This document shows positions 1 through 6,784 of a DNA stretch of 64,000 bases, piece by piece. The notes beneath the pieces were generated by a model. It ran no database searches and had not been told where the DNA came from. It was given only the letters and a program-made list of their open reading frames with translations. Origin of the DNA: CAYLUN01 sp964386865 (GTDB taxonomy: Bacteria > Verrucomicrobiota > Kiritimatiellia > RFP12 > UBA1067); NCBI GenBank assembly GCA_964386865.1, contig CAYLUN010000002.1, positions 132,592 to 196,591 on the forward strand, written 5' to 3'. The position numbers were made by a program, and so were the translations under genes. Every line of letters starts with the position of its first letter. The first letter of the stretch is position 1.

Positions 1-1050
1 GCCGCCGAGCCAGAGGTAGAACCCTTCGTCGGGGAAGTAGCCCGCGCGCATGCGGCTGGCGTAAACCTCGCGCAAGGTCGCCGCGGCGGCCGCGCCGTCG
101 TCGAGCGCCTGCTGCGTGGCGGCGAGGATCAGCAGGGTGGTGTCCGGGCTGCGCTCCGACCGCGCCTGCTGGGCGAGCCGGTTGGTCGAGCCGGGGTCCG
201 CCGCATAGACGGCGCCGATGCGCAGGAGCGGCGTGTTGAAAGCGGGGTTGTCGCGGTAGGCGTCCAAGAAGGTGGCCACGGCGGCGTTGGTCTGCCCGAG
301 CTGGAGCTGGCATTCGCCGGCGAAGGTCTTGAGCGCGGCGCGCTCGACGCTGCCGGTGCGCAGGTCGAGCGCGAGCCGGACGCAGCTCAGGGCGCGGGCC
401 GGCCGCGCCTCTTCGCGCGTGTAGTAGACGGCCCATTGAACAGGCAGCGCCGCGCTAGCCTTGTCGCTGAAGCGCAGGTGCACGGCGCGCAGGGCGGCGA
501 GCGCCTGCGCCTCTTGGCCGGACTGGAAATAGAGGCGGACCAGGGACTGGGCCAGCTCGCGGTTGTCGGGCTGGGCCGACAGGAGCGCGGCGCAGTGCTG
601 CGCGGCCACGTCCGGGCGGTTGGTCGCGTCTGCCGAACGAGCGGCGTCCAGCCGGATCTCAAGGTCGTCGGGGTGGCGGTCGAGAAACCGCTCGGCGCGC
701 TCCAGCGCCTCGGCGTGAAGCCCGCGGTCGGTCAAGTTGCTGAGGAGCGCGGCGAGGGGGCGGCGGTCGTCGGGGTCAAGGCGGATCGCCTGTTCGAACG
801 CGAGCTGAGCAGCCTCTTTCGCAGAGTTGGTGTCCGCGCCTTCTCCGCTCTCGAGCAGGAGCCCCTTTGCGTAGAGCGCCAGCGCGCCGGCCTGGCGGGC
901 GTCGGCGTCGGAGAGCGCAAACGTGGGGGCGCGGCCGTCAGGGGCCAGGAACAGGCAGCCAGTCGCCAGCAGGGCGAGCAGGGCCGGCCCGGAAATAAAT
1001 ACAAAACCGAACGCTCGGCGCAGAGAATCTGTCCGATCCGGTTTCAACAT
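1..1050 (-). CDS. TPR-repeat lipoprotein, 3' part missing
   Basis: A continuous frame runs from an ATG at 1050 to the window edge, giving the first 350 residues; the C-terminus lies outside. The N-terminus has basic residues and then a hydrophobic stretch ending LLALLATGC, which looks like a lipoprotein signal with Cys at about residue 32 (the -3 residue is Ala, slightly off consensus). The rest is Ala/Leu-rich helical sequence with recurring tetratricopeptide-like pairs, for example AFEQAIRLDPDDRRPLAAL near residue 90 and AAVATFLDAYRDNPAFNTPL near residue 260. The family acts in protein-protein contacts; the partner cannot be told. It would be held at the outer or inner membrane facing the periplasm. 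A terminator-like hairpin just upstream separates it from the small ribosomal-type gene. Confident as a TPR lipoprotein, not as to role. Confidence 0.8.
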   Translation of the reverse strand, partial: MLKPDRTDSLRRAFGFVFISGPALLALLATGCLFLAPDGRAPTFALSDADARQAGALALYAKGLLLESGEGADTNSAKEAAQLAFEQAIRLDPDDRRPLAALLSNLTDRGLHAEALERAERFLDRHPDDLEIRLDAARSADATNRPDVAAQHCAALLSAQPDNRELAQSLVRLYFQSGQEAQALAALRAVHLRFSDKASAALPVQWAVYYTREEARPARALSCVRLALDLRTGSVERAALKTFAGECQLQLGQTNAAVATFLDAYRDNPAFNTPLLRIGAVYAADPGSTNRLAQQARSERSPDTTLLILAATQQALDDGAAAAATLREVYASRMRAGYFPDEGFYLWLGG

Positions 1051-1072
1051 ATATCTCCTGCTGGCACAAAAC

Positions 1073-1106
1073 CCCGGCCTCGACCAAAGGTGGTGCGGAG
1101 GCCGGG
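1073..1106 (-). terminator. Hairpin terminator downstream of the bS22-like gene
   Basis: Two perfect 9-base arms (1073-1081 and 1098-1106) enclose a 16-base loop. Read on the minus strand the stem is followed by a short T tract. It lies between the stop of the small gene at 1145 and the start of the TPR gene at 1050, so it would end the hisG/small-gene transcript. Confidence 0.6.
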
Positions 1107-1144
1107 ATTCGGATAGAGGAACGGACGCGACGTCCGTGCGAGCC

Positions 1145-1234
1145 TTACTTGTTCTTGTGGCGCTGAGCCTTCAGGCGTTTGCGGTACTTATGCTTGGACA
1201 TCTTCGCACGGCGCTTTTTCTTGATGGAACCCAC
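1145..1234 (-). CDS. Small ribosomal-type protein, bS22/AURKAIP1-COX24 family (29 aa)
   Basis: A GTG-started frame of 29 residues begins VGSIKKKRRAKMSKHKYRKR and ends KAQRHKNK; it is almost all Lys, Arg and His. The core KMSKHKYRK matches the signature of the mitochondrial small-subunit protein AURKAIP1 (mS38, KMxxHKYRK) and of the short actinobacterial bS22-type proteins, which start MGSVIKKRRKRM. An AGGAGA box lies 6 bases before the GTG, and a hairpin with T tract follows the stop. It lies 58 bases downstream of hisG on the same strand and may be cotranscribed. Known members bind 16S rRNA near the decoding region of the small subunit; the role here is inferred from sequence pattern alone. 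It is easily missed by gene callers because of its size and GTG start. Confidence 0.85.
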   Translation of the reverse strand: MGSIKKKRRAKMSKHKYRKRLKAQRHKNK

Positions 1235-1292
1235 GTTGTTTCTCCTGGAGTAACGGTGCCGCCCGGCAGGGGCGGACCCGCTTGTTGTTCGT

Positions 1293-2162
1293 TCAAAAAA
1301 TGACTTTGTTCAGCGGCAGCTCGATGATGCCTTCCGCGCCGGCGGCGCGCAGCGGCGGCACGATGTCGCGCACGACCTTCTCCTCAACCACGGACTCGAT
1401 GGCGAACCAGTCGGCATCGTTCAGCTTGTTGATCGTCGGGGCGTGCAGGGCGGGGAGGATGGCTGAGACGGCGTCCAGCTTGTCGGCCGGGACGTTGAGC
1501 TTGATCAGCACGCGCGACTCGGCGGCCAGCGCGCCCTGCAGCAGCATCGCGAGCTGCTCGATCTTGGCGCGCTTCTCCGGATTCTCCCAGGCCACCTTGT
1601 TTGCGATGAGGCGCGTGGTGGAGGTGAGGACCGTGTCGATGATGCGCAGGTTGTTGGCCCGCAGCGACGAGCCGGTCTCGGTGAGCTCGACGATCGCGTC
1701 CACCAACTCGGGGGCCTTGACTTCGGTCGCTCCCCACGAGAACTCGACCTCGGCCTCGACGCTGTGCTGGGCCAGGTAGCGGCGGGTCAGGCCGACCGCT
1801 TCGGTGGCGATGCGCTTGCCCTGGAGGTCCTTGACACTCTGGATGGGGGAGTCGTTCGGCACCGCCAGCACCCAGCGCACCGGGCGGGAGGTGGCTTTGG
1901 AGTAGCACATCTCCGAGACTTCGAGGACGTCCGAGTTGTTCTCGTAGATCCAGTCGTACCCGGTGATGCCCGCATCGAGGAGGCCCAGCTCGACGTAGCG
2001 CGAAATCTCCTGCGGACGGATCAGGCGGCACTGCAAAGCCGGATCGTCCACGCTCGGAACATACGAGCGCGATCCGGCCTGCACGTTGAACCCGGCCTTC
2101 CTCATCATGTTGAAGGTCGCGTCCTGCAGGCTACCCTTTGGCAAACCCAAAATTACGGCCAT
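1293..2162 (-). CDS. hisG: ATP phosphoribosyltransferase, long form
   Basis: This 289-residue protein catalyses the first step of histidine synthesis, joining ATP and PRPP to phosphoribosyl-ATP. The catalytic half starts AVILGLPKGSL and carries the PRPP-binding loop ELTETGSSLRANNLR near residue 165. The last ~75 residues (from about 215, ESRVLIKLNVPADKL) form the ACT-like regulatory domain that defines the long, homohexameric HisG and binds histidine for feedback inhibition. No HisZ partner is therefore needed. An AGG lies 8 bases before the ATG, and a good sigma-70 type promoter lies 43-71 bases upstream. No other his gene is in the window, so hisG is separated from the rest of the pathway. 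Confidence 0.95.
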   Translation of the reverse strand: MAVILGLPKGSLQDATFNMMRKAGFNVQAGSRSYVPSVDDPALQCRLIRPQEISRYVELGLLDAGITGYDWIYENNSDVLEVSEMCYSKATSRPVRWVLAVPNDSPIQSVKDLQGKRIATEAVGLTRRYLAQHSVEAEVEFSWGATEVKAPELVDAIVELTETGSSLRANNLRIIDTVLTSTTRLIANKVAWENPEKRAKIEQLAMLLQGALAAESRVLIKLNVPADKLDAVSAILPALHAPTINKLNDADWFAIESVVEEKVVRDIVPPLRAAGAEGIIELPLNKVIF

Positions 2163-2204
2163 ATCGTCTACCTGTTCTCCTCACCTCAGTTGGAAAGAAA
2201 TTTC

Positions 2205-2233
2205 ATATTACCGGATTCGGGGTTCGGTGACAA
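2205..2233 (-). promoter_or_regulatory. Sigma-70 type promoter of hisG
   Basis: On the minus strand TTGTCA (2228-2233) is followed after exactly 17 bases by TAATAT (2205-2210), 43 bases before the hisG ATG. Confidence 0.6.
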
Positions 2234-2304
2234 GTGCCCCTCGCAAAAATATTCCTGTGGCAGGACGGTCGCGCAGGGGGTATCCTAAACGCAAAGGAGT
2301 GCTT

Positions 2305-2871
2305 ATGCAGAATCGCACGGGGACGAGTCGACGGACGTTTGCCGCGTGGTGCGCGTGCGCCGGATGCGCGGGGCTGGCTGGGGCGGCGTCGCCGTCCAGC
2401 CGCAACACCAAGAGCTTCAAGGAGTCGGCGGAGGGGGCTGAAGAGGCCCAGGGTGCGGCGAAAAGGGGCTTCGACATCGCCTACTGCGGCATCTTCTGCG
2501 CGTCCTGCGAACTGCGCCTCAAGGGCAAGAAGGATGGCAAAAAGTGCAAGGGGTGCACGCATCCGTCGATGGAGTCGACGTGCGCCGTCTTCGCCTGCGC
2601 GAAGGAGAAGAAGGTGGCAAACTGCGGGCTCTGTGCGAGCTTTGAGGCGTGCGAGATTCTGAAGAAGCACCACGAGAAGCCGCTCTACCGGCAGGTCGCG
2701 CGCCGCACCTGCGCCGCCGTCAAGGCGGACGGCATGGAGAAGGTGGCCGCCGCGCAGAAGGCGCGCTGGACGTGCGCGTCGTGCGGCAAGCTCTTCCCCT
2801 GGAACACGGCCGGCGCCTGCCCGCACTGCGGCAAGCCAGTCAGCGCCCTCTCCGAAAAGGACGCTCAATAG
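2305..2871 (+). CDS. DUF3795-like Cys-rich protein with twin-arginine-like N-terminus
   Basis: The ATG at 2305 follows AAAGGAG by 5 bases and gives 188 residues. The N-terminus TSRRTFAAW followed by a small-residue stretch resembles a twin-arginine (Tat) signal. From residue 55 the pattern YCGIFCASCELR, CKGCTHPS, CAVFACAKEK and NCGLCASFEAC is typical of DUF3795 domains, whose cysteines are thought to bind zinc or an Fe-S centre. The C-terminus has two further CxxC pairs (WTCASCGKLFPW and CPHCGKP), a zinc-ribbon arrangement. A Tat signal would fit export of a prefolded metalloprotein. The function of the family is unknown. It lies between divergent hisG and the methionine synthase genes with no clear functional link. 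Confidence 0.75.
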   Translation: MQNRTGTSRRTFAAWCACAGCAGLAGAASPSSRNTKSFKESAEGAEEAQGAAKRGFDIAYCGIFCASCELRLKGKKDGKKCKGCTHPSMESTCAVFACAKEKKVANCGLCASFEACEILKKHHEKPLYRQVARRTCAAVKADGMEKVAAAQKARWTCASCGKLFPWNTAGACPHCGKPVSALSEKDAQ

Positions 2872-3034
2872 GCAGCGGCGCCGGTTCGATGACGATGTGA
2901 TTTATGCTGCCGGTGCCGTTGCCGTGATCCAGCGGTTTCGTTCGAGCCCCCAGCAGCGGCGGATCGTGGACGTTCCTTCGGGCCGTGCGCGTACGGATTG
3001 GTTTTCCCAAATTATCTTTGGGGCGCAATTCGGA

Positions 3035-3065
3035 TTGTCTTCGGCTCGGCCGGTTGTGCTATCAT
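3035..3065 (+). promoter_or_regulatory. Possible promoter of the split methionine synthase operon
   Basis: TTGTCT (3035-3040) and TATCAT (3060-3065) are 19 bases apart, longer than the usual 17. The -10 lies 46 bases before the ATG at 3112. Weak but the only candidate seen. Confidence 0.35.
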
Positions 3066-3111
3066 AACGCGTTTTTCAACAGCCCCCGGCGACGGGATGA
3101 AGGAGACGCGA

Positions 3112-4044
3112 ATGAGTGAGGCGCAGCCGAGTGATTGCCCGCTGCTGATTTTTGACGGCGCGTGCGGGACGACCCTGCAGGCGATGCATCTGCCGGCCTC
3201 GGCCTGGCAGGGCTGGGACGGGTGCAACGAGATCCTGAACGTGACGGCGCCGGGCGCCATCGTGGACCTGCACCGGGCGTTCCTTGAGGCCGGCGCGCAC
3301 GTGGTCGAGACCAACACGTTCGGCGCGTCGCGCGTGGTGCTCGCAGAATATGGTCTAGAGGGCCGCGTGCGCGAGATCAACGAGGCCGCAGTCGCCCACG
3401 CGCGCAAGGCCGCGGAGGGGCTGCCGGGGCGCTTTGTGGCCGGCTCGGTGGGGCCCACGACGAAGCTGCCCTCGCTCGGCCACATCTCGCGCGACGCGCT
3501 CTTCGCCTCGATGGTGGAGCAGGTCGAGGTGCTGCTCGGCTCCGGCATCGACCTGCTGGTCTTCGAGACCTGCCAGGACCTCCTGCAGCTGAAGACGTGC
3601 CTGGTCGCCGCCTATGAGACCTTTGACCGCGCGTCGCGGCACGTGCCGGTTCTGGCGTCGGTCACGCTGGAGCGGACCGGCACGATGCTGGTTGGGTCGG
3701 ACATCGCGGCTGTGGCCGCCACGCTGGAGCCCTTCCCGCTGTTTTCGCTGGGGCTGAACTGCGCGACCGGCCCGGCCGACATGGAGTCGCACATCCGCTA
3801 CCTGTCACAGCAGTGGCCGGGCCGCATCTCGTGCATGCCGAACCAGGGTCTGCCGGAGGTCGTGAATGGGCAGACGCACTACCCGCTGTCGCCCGCCGAC
3901 TTCGCCCGGCACATGCGCAGCTTCGTCGAAAGCTACGGCGTGAGCGTGGTCGGCGGCTGCTGCGGCACCTCGCCCGAGCACGTCCGCGCGCTGGCCGCAG
4001 AGCTGCGCGGCGTGACGCCCGCCGAGCGGAGGGTCGAAGCATGA
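3112..4044 (+). CDS. metH: Methionine synthase, homocysteine-binding part (separate polypeptide)
   Basis: This 310-residue protein matches the N-terminal homocysteine S-methyltransferase barrel of cobalamin-dependent MetH. It starts with FDGACGTTLQAMHL, has ETNTFGASR near residue 65, and carries the zinc-ligand cysteines in LNCATGP (about residue 217) and GGCCGTSPEH (about 281). It would bind homocysteine on zinc and accept the methyl group from methylcobalamin. The ATG at 3112 is chosen because AGGAG lies 6 bases upstream; an in-frame extension further upstream lacks such a site. Its stop overlaps the next gene in an ATGA, so the two halves are translationally coupled. In E. coli these parts are one 1227-residue chain; here the break falls in the linker between barrels. 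A one-base sequencing error could create the same picture. Confidence 0.9.
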   Translation: MSEAQPSDCPLLIFDGACGTTLQAMHLPASAWQGWDGCNEILNVTAPGAIVDLHRAFLEAGAHVVETNTFGASRVVLAEYGLEGRVREINEAAVAHARKAAEGLPGRFVAGSVGPTTKLPSLGHISRDALFASMVEQVEVLLGSGIDLLVFETCQDLLQLKTCLVAAYETFDRASRHVPVLASVTLERTGTMLVGSDIAAVAATLEPFPLFSLGLNCATGPADMESHIRYLSQQWPGRISCMPNQGLPEVVNGQTHYPLSPADFARHMRSFVESYGVSVVGGCCGTSPEHVRALAAELRGVTPAERRVEA

Positions 4045-6497
4045 AGCCCTCCCTTTCCAGTCTTTATCAGGCGGTCGACATGCGCCAGCCGATCCCGCCG
4101 CTGCTCATCGGCGAGCGGACCAACGCGAACGGCTCCAAGCTGTTCCGCGACCGGCTGCTGGCGGACGACTATCAGGGCTGCCTCCAGATCGGCCTTGAGC
4201 AGGAGGCGAACGGCGCGCAGGTGCTCGACCTCTGCGCGGCCTACGCGGGCCGCGACGAGCTGCGCGACATGGCCGAGCTGGTCGAGCGGTTCGCGCGTTC
4301 CGTGAAGATCCCGCTGATGATCGACTCGACCACGCCCGAGGTGGTCGAGGCGTGCCTGAAGCTCTATCCGGGCCGGTGCATCGTCAACTCCATCAACCTC
4401 GAGGACGGCGGCCGCACGGCTCGCCGCATCTGCGGCCTGCTCAAAAAGTACGGCGCGGCGGTGGTGGCGCTCACGATCAACGAGAAGGGCATGGCCATGA
4501 CCGCCGAGGACAAGGTCGCCACGGCCCGCCGCATCTACGACTTGGCGGTGGGCGAGTGCGGCCTGCGGCCTTCCGACCTGCTGTTCGACGCGCTGACCTT
4601 CACGGTCGGCGCGGGCGACGCGACGCTGCGGGACGCGGCGGTGCAGACGCTCCGCGCCATCCGCGAGATCAAGGCCGCGATGCCGGGCGTCGGCACGGTG
4701 CTCGGGGTCAGCAACATCTCGTTCGGCCTCTCGCCGGCGTCGCGCAAGTATCTGAACTCGGTCTTCCTGCACGAGGCGGTCGAGGCGGGGCTGGACGCGG
4801 CGATCGTGGACGCGGGCAAGGTGCTCCCGCTGGCCCGCATCCCGGAGGCCGAGCGCGCCGTGTGCTTGGACCTGCTGTACGACCGCGCGGGCGGACAGGA
4901 GCAGGGGCCGCTGGTGCGCTTCATCGGGCACTTCCAGGCGGCCTCGCCGGCGGGGGCGGCCGAAAAGCCGGACGCCTCCCGCTTCGAGGGTGCGGAGCGC
5001 GCCGTGTTCGCGCAGGTGGTGGACGGCTCCAAGGAGAACCTCGAAGACAATTTGGCGATGCTGCTCCAGCGGCTGGCGCCGATCGCGGCCATCAACCAGA
5101 TACTCGTGCCGGCCATGCGTCACGTGGGCGAGCTCTTTGGCCGGGGCGAGCTGCTGCTGCCGTTCGTGCTGCAGTCGGCCGAGGTGATGAAGCGGGCGGT
5201 GTCGTGGCTGGAGCCGCTGATGGAGAAGGGCGAGGCGAGGCAGCAGACGCGCGTGCTGCTGGCGACCGTGCAGGGCGACGTGCACGACATCGGCAAGAAC
5301 CTGGTGGACATCATCCTGAGCAACAACGGCTACAAGGTCTTCAACGTGGGCATCAAGGTGCCCGCCGAGGCCATCATCGAGAAGGTCCGCGAGCACCAGG
5401 TGGACGTGATCGGGCTGAGCGGGCTTCTGGTCAAATCGACGCTGGTCATGCGCGAGAGCCTGCGGCAGTTCCGCGACGCCGGGCTGACGCAGCCCGTGCT
5501 GCTCGGCGGCGCGGCGCTGACGCCGCGCTACGTGGCGGACTCGTGCGTGCCCGAGTACGGCGCGCCGGTGGTCTACTGCGCCGACGCGTTCGCGGGCCTC
5601 AAGGCGGTGCGCGCGCACGAAGAGGGGCGGCTGGCGTCGACCGTCTGGGCGGCCGCGGGCGCGGGGCAGGCGCTCAGGCCGAGCGCCCGCGACGCCGAGC
5701 TGGTCCGCGACAACCCCGTGCCCGCCGCGCCGTTTCTGGGCGTGCGGCACGTCGAGGGTGTCGACCCGGCGGTGGTGCTGCCGTACGTGAACCTGCAGGC
5801 CCTGTTCCGCGGGCGGTGGGGCTACCGCCGCGCCAAGCTGTCGGCGGAGGAGTACGAGGCGCTCGTGTCGGGGACGGTGCGTCCGATCTACGACGGGCTC
5901 GTCCGCCGCGCCGTGGAGGAGGGGCTCGTGCGCCCGAAGGTGGCCTACGGCTATTTCCGCTGCTTCAGCGAGGGCGACGCGGTTTGCGTCGAGGACGGCG
6001 GCGCGCAGCACGTCTTCCGCTTCCCGCGCCAGGCCGAAGCGCCGCACCTGTGCATCGCCGATTTCTTCAAGCCCGCGGCGGAGGGCGGGGACGTCGCGGG
6101 GTTCTTCGTGGTGTCGATCGGCGACGCGATCGACCGCGAGGCGCACCGGCTCTATGAGGAGAACCGCTACCACGACTACCTGATGCTGCACGGCTTCGGC
6201 GTGGAGGTGACCGACGCGCTGGCCGAGTACTGGCACGCGACGATGCGGCGCGAGCTGGGCATCGCGGGCTGCGAGCCCGCAGACATGAACGGCTTCGTGA
6301 CGCAGAGCTATCAGGGGTCGCGGTTCGGGTTCGGCTATCCGGCGTGCCCGGACTTGGAGGCGCACCGTCCGGTGTTCGCGCTGCTGAAGCCCGAGCGGAT
6401 GGGCATTTCGCTGACGGAGACGATGCAGATGGTGCCTGAGATGTCCACCTCCGCGATCATTGCGCACCACCCGCAGGCGAAATACTTCGCCGTGTGA
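4041..6497 (+). CDS. metH: Methionine synthase, folate, cobalamin and reactivation domains
   Basis: This 818-residue protein supplies the other three MetH modules. The methyltetrahydrofolate (pterin-binding) barrel begins IGERTNANGSKLF at residue 22. A helical cap and the cobalamin Rossmann domain follow, with the axial-histidine motif GDVHDIGKN at about residue 412, then GLSGLLVKS and GGAALT. The C-terminal S-adenosylmethionine-dependent reactivation domain spans about 570-818 and ends with MVPEMSTSAIIAHHPQAKYF. It transfers the methyl group from methyl-folate to cobalamin and on to homocysteine. It cannot work without the preceding gene, whose stop codon it overlaps (ATGA at 4041-4044). Retention of the reactivation domain implies a flavodoxin-type reductant; none is seen here, though a rubredoxin follows directly. 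Confidence 0.93.
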   Translation: MKPSLSSLYQAVDMRQPIPPLLIGERTNANGSKLFRDRLLADDYQGCLQIGLEQEANGAQVLDLCAAYAGRDELRDMAELVERFARSVKIPLMIDSTTPEVVEACLKLYPGRCIVNSINLEDGGRTARRICGLLKKYGAAVVALTINEKGMAMTAEDKVATARRIYDLAVGECGLRPSDLLFDALTFTVGAGDATLRDAAVQTLRAIREIKAAMPGVGTVLGVSNISFGLSPASRKYLNSVFLHEAVEAGLDAAIVDAGKVLPLARIPEAERAVCLDLLYDRAGGQEQGPLVRFIGHFQAASPAGAAEKPDASRFEGAERAVFAQVVDGSKENLEDNLAMLLQRLAPIAAINQILVPAMRHVGELFGRGELLLPFVLQSAEVMKRAVSWLEPLMEKGEARQQTRVLLATVQGDVHDIGKNLVDIILSNNGYKVFNVGIKVPAEAIIEKVREHQVDVIGLSGLLVKSTLVMRESLRQFRDAGLTQPVLLGGAALTPRYVADSCVPEYGAPVVYCADAFAGLKAVRAHEEGRLASTVWAAAGAGQALRPSARDAELVRDNPVPAAPFLGVRHVEGVDPAVVLPYVNLQALFRGRWGYRRAKLSAEEYEALVSGTVRPIYDGLVRRAVEEGLVRPKVAYGYFRCFSEGDAVCVEDGGAQHVFRFPRQAEAPHLCIADFFKPAAEGGDVAGFFVVSIGDAIDREAHRLYEENRYHDYLMLHGFGVEVTDALAEYWHATMRRELGIAGCEPADMNGFVTQSYQGSRFGFGYPACPDLEAHRPVFALLKPERMGISLTETMQMVPEMSTSAIIAHHPQAKYFAV

Positions 6498-6514
6498 CCT
6501 CGGAGACCCCCCCC

Positions 6515-6673
6515 ATGAAGATGATCTGCGCAAATTGCGGCTACGTGTACGACCCGGAGGCGGGCGACCCCATGAGCAACGTCAGTCCGGGCGTGCCGTT
6601 CGGCGCGCTGCCCGAAGGGTGGGTGTGCCCCCTGTGCTATGCGGGCAAAGAGGCTTTCGATCCGTTGGACTAG
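6515..6673 (+). CDS. Rubredoxin (52 aa)
   Basis: A small frame from ATG 6515 encodes MKMICANCGYVYDPEAGD and later WVCPLCYAGKEAFDPLD. The two CxxC pairs with the conserved GYVYDPEAGDP between them are the mononuclear iron site of rubredoxin, a cytoplasmic one-electron carrier. It starts 17 bases after the methionine synthase stop and probably shares its transcript. It could donate electrons for cobalamin reactivation, but that is a guess from position; rubredoxins more often serve oxygen-stress enzymes. A second rubredoxin lies at 45347-45508. Confidence 0.93.
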   Translation: MKMICANCGYVYDPEAGDPMSNVSPGVPFGALPEGWVCPLCYAGKEAFDPLD

Positions 6674-6702
6674 TTGAAAAAGAAGTGAGACTCTGCTAAC
6701 AT
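6674..6702 (+). promoter_or_regulatory. Sigma-70 type promoter of the PA14 gene
   Basis: TTGAAA (6674-6679), a 17-base spacer and TAACAT (6697-6702) lie directly after the rubredoxin stop and 82 bases before the PA14 gene start. Confidence 0.5.
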
Positions 6703-6784
6703 ACCACCGTTGTTAAGGGTGGGCGCTTGCCGTGTTTCAGAGTGTGCGGGTCTGGTGTGATGAGTGGAGCGGAGAAGACGGTTT

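Noticed and set aside
3933..6533. An 866-codon open frame on minus opposite the methionine synthase gene
   Set aside because: Arg/His/Ala-rich shadow of the real gene; no domain pattern.
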